A DNA stretch of 64,000 bases from Methanomicrobiales archaeon HGW-Methanomicrobiales-3. GTDB lineage: Archaea > Halobacteriota > Methanomicrobia > Methanomicrobiales > Methanospirillaceae. Below the pieces are notes generated by a model. The model had not been told where the DNA came from. It made no database searches and saw only the letters and a list, made by a program, of their open reading frames with translations. The stretch spans positions 1 to 64,000 of the forward strand of contig PGYK01000001.1 of NCBI GenBank assembly GCA_002839605.1, given 5' to 3'. Positions 60,706 to 64,000 of the stretch are shown here, in pieces. The first letter of the stretch is position 1; every line of letters begins with the position of its first letter. The translations under genes were made by a program, and so were the position numbers.

Positions 60706-61905
60706 TCAGAACAGGGTATCCTGCCGGGTCGGTTTTTTCACGTGAAGCACCGCACAGGCGGCCTCGGCAACCTGCTCGCAGTATTCTGGAAGAGTATACA
60801 CTCCCAGCCGCCACTGGTCGCGCCGTGTTGCATTGAGGGTGCGGATCCGGGGGGAGATCTCCTCGAAGGCGACGATCGCGTGCCGGTTCTTCACCCGCAC
60901 GCCAAGGGAGAGCTCGCTTGGGATGGACGGGATATCCACGAGCACTTCGTGAGGACGTATCCCGGCGGACTCTGCGATCCGATCTGCATAGTTGCGGATT
61001 GCAGGGATGGGGATCCCGTCCTGGAATGTCGCGATATTCACCTGGTCGCTGCCGGCAGTGAGAGCGCGCTTGTAGAGCCGTCGCCCGTACAGCCCATCGG
61101 CGAGATCGCGGCTGACCGGGTTATCCGAAGTGCGCAGCGTGTGGAGGCAGGTTGCGTCATCCATGGCGAGGAGTGCCTGCGCTGCTGCCACTCCTTTGTC
61201 TGACAAGTGTTCGAGCACCGCGAGTTGGAACATACTCTCCCCGATCCGGCTCACGTGGTGGTAATAGACGCTCGGCCGCATCAGGGTGCGGGCGATTAAA
61301 AGCGACTCGGCGGCGTTCACCCCGTTTTCGTCCAGCACCGTGCCCGTGTCGGTCCGGATCAGGTAGCGGATGAGCCGCTGGGCATCAACCGTGCCGTACG
61401 GGGCGCCGGTGTAATATGCATCGCGGAGAAGGTAGTCCATCCGGTCCACATCGAGATCCCCGTGGATGATGCCGGAGAGGCGGTGTTTTCCCTGGACAAC
61501 CGCGCAGAGCTCGGCGGGATCGATCTCCCATGCCCGGAGGATGCTTCCGGCCTGCTCCTCGACAAGCGCCCCGATGTCGTCGTGGGTGCGGTTGAGCAAC
61601 AGTTCCATCAACGGCTCGCTCGCGTGGGAGAACGGGCCGTGCCCGATATCGTGGAGGAGAGCAGCGGCGGTGACCAGGATGCGCTCCTCGTCCCCTAACT
61701 GGAAACGCCGGCAGGCAACGTCGGCAAGGAACATGGTCCCGAGCGAGTGCTCAAAGCGCGTATGGTTTGCACCGGGATAGACAAGATAGGAGAAGCCAAG
61801 CTGCCTCACGTAGCGGAGACGCTGGAGTGCCGGGGAGTCGAGCAGCGATAAGGCGAACTCCTCCACTTCAACGTACCCGTGGACCGGGTCCTTGATGATC
61901 TTCAC
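60706..61905 (-). CDS. HD-superfamily phosphohydrolase
   Basis: IKDPVHGYVEVEEFALSLLDSPALQRLRYVRQLG, HTRFEHSLGT, LLHDIGHGPFSHASE. Confidence 0.93.
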   Translation of the reverse strand: MKIIKDPVHGYVEVEEFALSLLDSPALQRLRYVRQLGFSYLVYPGANHTRFEHSLGTMFLADVACRRFQLGDEERILVTAAALLHDIGHGPFSHASEPLMELLLNRTHDDIGALVEEQAGSILRAWEIDPAELCAVVQGKHRLSGIIHGDLDVDRMDYLLRDAYYTGAPYGTVDAQRLIRYLIRTDTGTVLDENGVNAAESLLIARTLMRPSVYYHHVSRIGESMFQLAVLEHLSDKGVAAAQALLAMDDATCLHTLRTSDNPVSRDLADGLYGRRLYKRALTAGSDQVNIATFQDGIPIPAIRNYADRIAESAGIRPHEVLVDIPSIPSELSLGVRVKNRHAIVAFEEISPRIRTLNATRRDQWRLGVYTLPEYCEQVAEAACAVLHVKKPTRQDTLF

Positions 61906-61956
61906 ACGTTCACTGCTTAAGAATCTTCATATACAACGCATAAAAGTATTCTAGTA

Positions 61957-62859
61957 ATGATCACATTCCTTTCCGGGGGCACGGGTACCCCGAAGCTTTT
62001 GCGGGGCATGCAGAAGGTGATGGACCGTCACGAGATCTCCGTCATCGTCAACACTGCCGAAGACATCTGGATCTCGGGAAACCACATCTCGCCGGATCTC
62101 GACACGGTGATGTACCTCTTCTCGGGCATCCTCAATACCGATACGTGGTGGGGGGTGCGCAACGACACGTTCACCACCCACGAAGAGACGGCCCGGCTCG
62201 GCCTTGACGAATTTATCGCGATCGGCGACCGGGACCGTGCCGTGCACATTGCCCGCGGCGACATGCTCCGGAACGGGATGCGCTTAACCAACATCACCAC
62301 CCTGCTCTGCGAGCGGTACGGGGTCCGGGAGACGGTCCTGCCGATGACCGATACCGAAGTGACCACGCAGGTGAGAACCGATCTCGGCCTGATCCATTTC
62401 CAGGACTACTGGATCCGGGCAAAAGGGCAGATCGGGATTTCCGAGGTGGTCCGGAGTTACCGGGAGCCTCCGGTGGCAACTCCTGAAGCGCTTGCCGCGA
62501 TCGAGGCGAGCGAGGCCGTGGTCATCGGTCCCTCCAACCCCATCACGAGTATCCTGCCGATCCTCATGTGCGACGGGATCAAACAGGCGCTGCGGAACAA
62601 GCCGGTCGTTACCGTGAGCCCGTTCATCGGGAACGCACCCATCAGCGGCCCGGCCGGTGCCCTGATGACGGCAGCAGGGTTCGAGCCCAGCTCGATCGGG
62701 ACCTACAACTGCTACGACGGGCTCACTGACATCTTCATCCAGGATATCCGGGATTCGGTCGAAGTGAGCCACTCGGCCCGTTTCGATACCCTGATGGTAA
62801 ACGAGGAGAAGAGTATTGCCCTTGCTCAGGAAGTATTGCGCCTTTTGAGCACCTGCTGA
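61957..62859 (+). CDS. cofD: 2-phospho-L-lactate transferase (F420 biosynthesis)
   Basis: [66 protein letters not shown]. Confidence 0.95.
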   Translation: MITFLSGGTGTPKLLRGMQKVMDRHEISVIVNTAEDIWISGNHISPDLDTVMYLFSGILNTDTWWGVRNDTFTTHEETARLGLDEFIAIGDRDRAVHIARGDMLRNGMRLTNITTLLCERYGVRETVLPMTDTEVTTQVRTDLGLIHFQDYWIRAKGQIGISEVVRSYREPPVATPEALAAIEASEAVVIGPSNPITSILPILMCDGIKQALRNKPVVTVSPFIGNAPISGPAGALMTAAGFEPSSIGTYNCYDGLTDIFIQDIRDSVEVSHSARFDTLMVNEEKSIALAQEVLRLLSTC

Positions 62860-62985
62860 AATGGTGCCGTATTCTCCCTCACGGGAGCGGGTGCCGAAAG
62901 GAGAGCGGGCAAAATTTGCTTCAGACGTGCAAATCTATATCATGCTCCGGAGTAACGATTATCGTAAGAGGTTCGGGATTTTAAG

Positions 62986-63894
62986 ATGCTCCGTGAGATT
63001 GTTTTCGGAATCCTGGCGGCAGGTATCCTGCTGGCCGGGTGTGTTGCAGATGTGCCTGCTCCTGCAGGCACGCTCGAACTGACGTCCTCCCCGCCGGGTG
63101 CAGAGATCTATCTCGACAGCCAGTACCGGGGGACCACCCCGAGCACGATCACCGGTGTTGAGCCCGGGAGCCATACGCTCGAATACCGCATGAGCGGCTA
63201 CACCAGCTGGCAGTCGGTGGTTTCGGTACCTCCGGGAACCTCGAATTTTTTTGCTGAACTGGCAGCAGTGCCGGTCACCCCGCAACCGACAGCGGATACC
63301 GGCTACCTCAGCACCGGTATCCCGCCCGGGCTGACGGTCAGGGTCAGCAGGGAAGAGATGATCATCGGGGACTCGATCATCTTCTCCGGTACCTGCACCG
63401 GCTGCAAAACGATTGTCCTGACCCTGTACGGGCCGGGATTCTATACCGACGGGGTGGTTCTCGGTACGGTGAAGACCGATGCGATCAATGCCTGGACCTA
63501 TACCTGGAACCCGGGAACCAAGCTCCAGTCGGGAACCTTCACCATCGTGGTGAGTGATAGCGCAGGCACGGTCTCCGATAGGAAAGAGTTCAGGGCTATC
63601 GGCAACGGGGTCGTAACCGTCACCCCGAGCTCGTATGCAGCAAGCCCCGGGGATTCTATCACCTTCTCCGGCAGGTGCACAACAGGTGCGCGGAATGTCA
63701 AACTTGTACTGTTCGGGCCGGACCGGTTCTCCACCGGGGTTGATCTCGGAACATTCTCAGTAACGGCAGACAACACCTGGAGTTACCGGACCCGGCTCGA
63801 GAGTACCATGCCGGTCGGTACCTACACGGCATCAGCGAGCGATGTGCCCAAGACAACTTCCGGTTCCAGCCAGTTCACCGTAGGGTACGCATAG
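62986..63894 (+). CDS. Putative lipoprotein with PEGA domain and two tandem Ig-like repeats
   Basis: Lipobox ILLAGCVAD; TLELTSSPPGAEIYLDSQYRGTTPSTITGVEPGSHTLEYRMSGYTSW (PEGA); duplicated GDSI(I/T)FSG...LGT modules. Confidence 0.88.
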   Translation: MLREIVFGILAAGILLAGCVADVPAPAGTLELTSSPPGAEIYLDSQYRGTTPSTITGVEPGSHTLEYRMSGYTSWQSVVSVPPGTSNFFAELAAVPVTPQPTADTGYLSTGIPPGLTVRVSREEMIIGDSIIFSGTCTGCKTIVLTLYGPGFYTDGVVLGTVKTDAINAWTYTWNPGTKLQSGTFTIVVSDSAGTVSDRKEFRAIGNGVVTVTPSSYAASPGDSITFSGRCTTGARNVKLVLFGPDRFSTGVDLGTFSVTADNTWSYRTRLESTMPVGTYTASASDVPKTTSGSSQFTVGYA

Positions 63895-64000
63895 AACCTG
63901 CTCCTTTTTTTTACAGCAACGGGAAGCTGTCACGATCCACCCGTTTCTCCTTTCAGGCAGGTAACCACGGGATTTTTTGTATACCGGGGCAAGCCCCAAA

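Overview
GC-rich, gene-dense archaeal chromosome segment. Gene content points to a Methanomicrobiales methanogen, possibly Methanoregula-like: DNA polymerase D large subunit, A-type ATP synthase, CofD/F420 synthesis, RPA-type SSB, aIF-1A and the archaeal mevalonate route (taxonomy is inference). Housekeeping loci: deoxyhypusine synthase and pyrF; RPA pair; ribB/ribK; thiolase/HMG-CoA synthase/DUF35 with HMG-CoA reductase; SOD; hisG; aIF-1A; tRNA-Leu; polC with a mini-intein; A-ATPase genes in two convergent blocks; an AcnX/UbiD/UbiX cluster; cofD. Accessory or poorly understood loci: (i) an Eco57I-like restriction-methylase next to an AT-rich HEPN-like ORF and flanked by a duplicated C-terminal remnant; (ii) a tight operon of small coiled-coil proteins, three sharing a 'YxDxx..I(V/I)(D/E)EW(D/Q)L' motif; (iii) a stand-alone NrdD-like glycyl-radical domain coupled to cbiZ; (iv) an apparently circularly permuted ABC substrate-binding protein; (v) a pilin-like operon divergent from a giant vWA/Ig surface protein; (vi) a GATC-dense repeat block at the ATP synthase rearrangement junction; (vii) a divergent pair of paralogous small proteins. 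No CRISPR array, rRNA or transposase was recognised. All assignments are by eye, without database searches.
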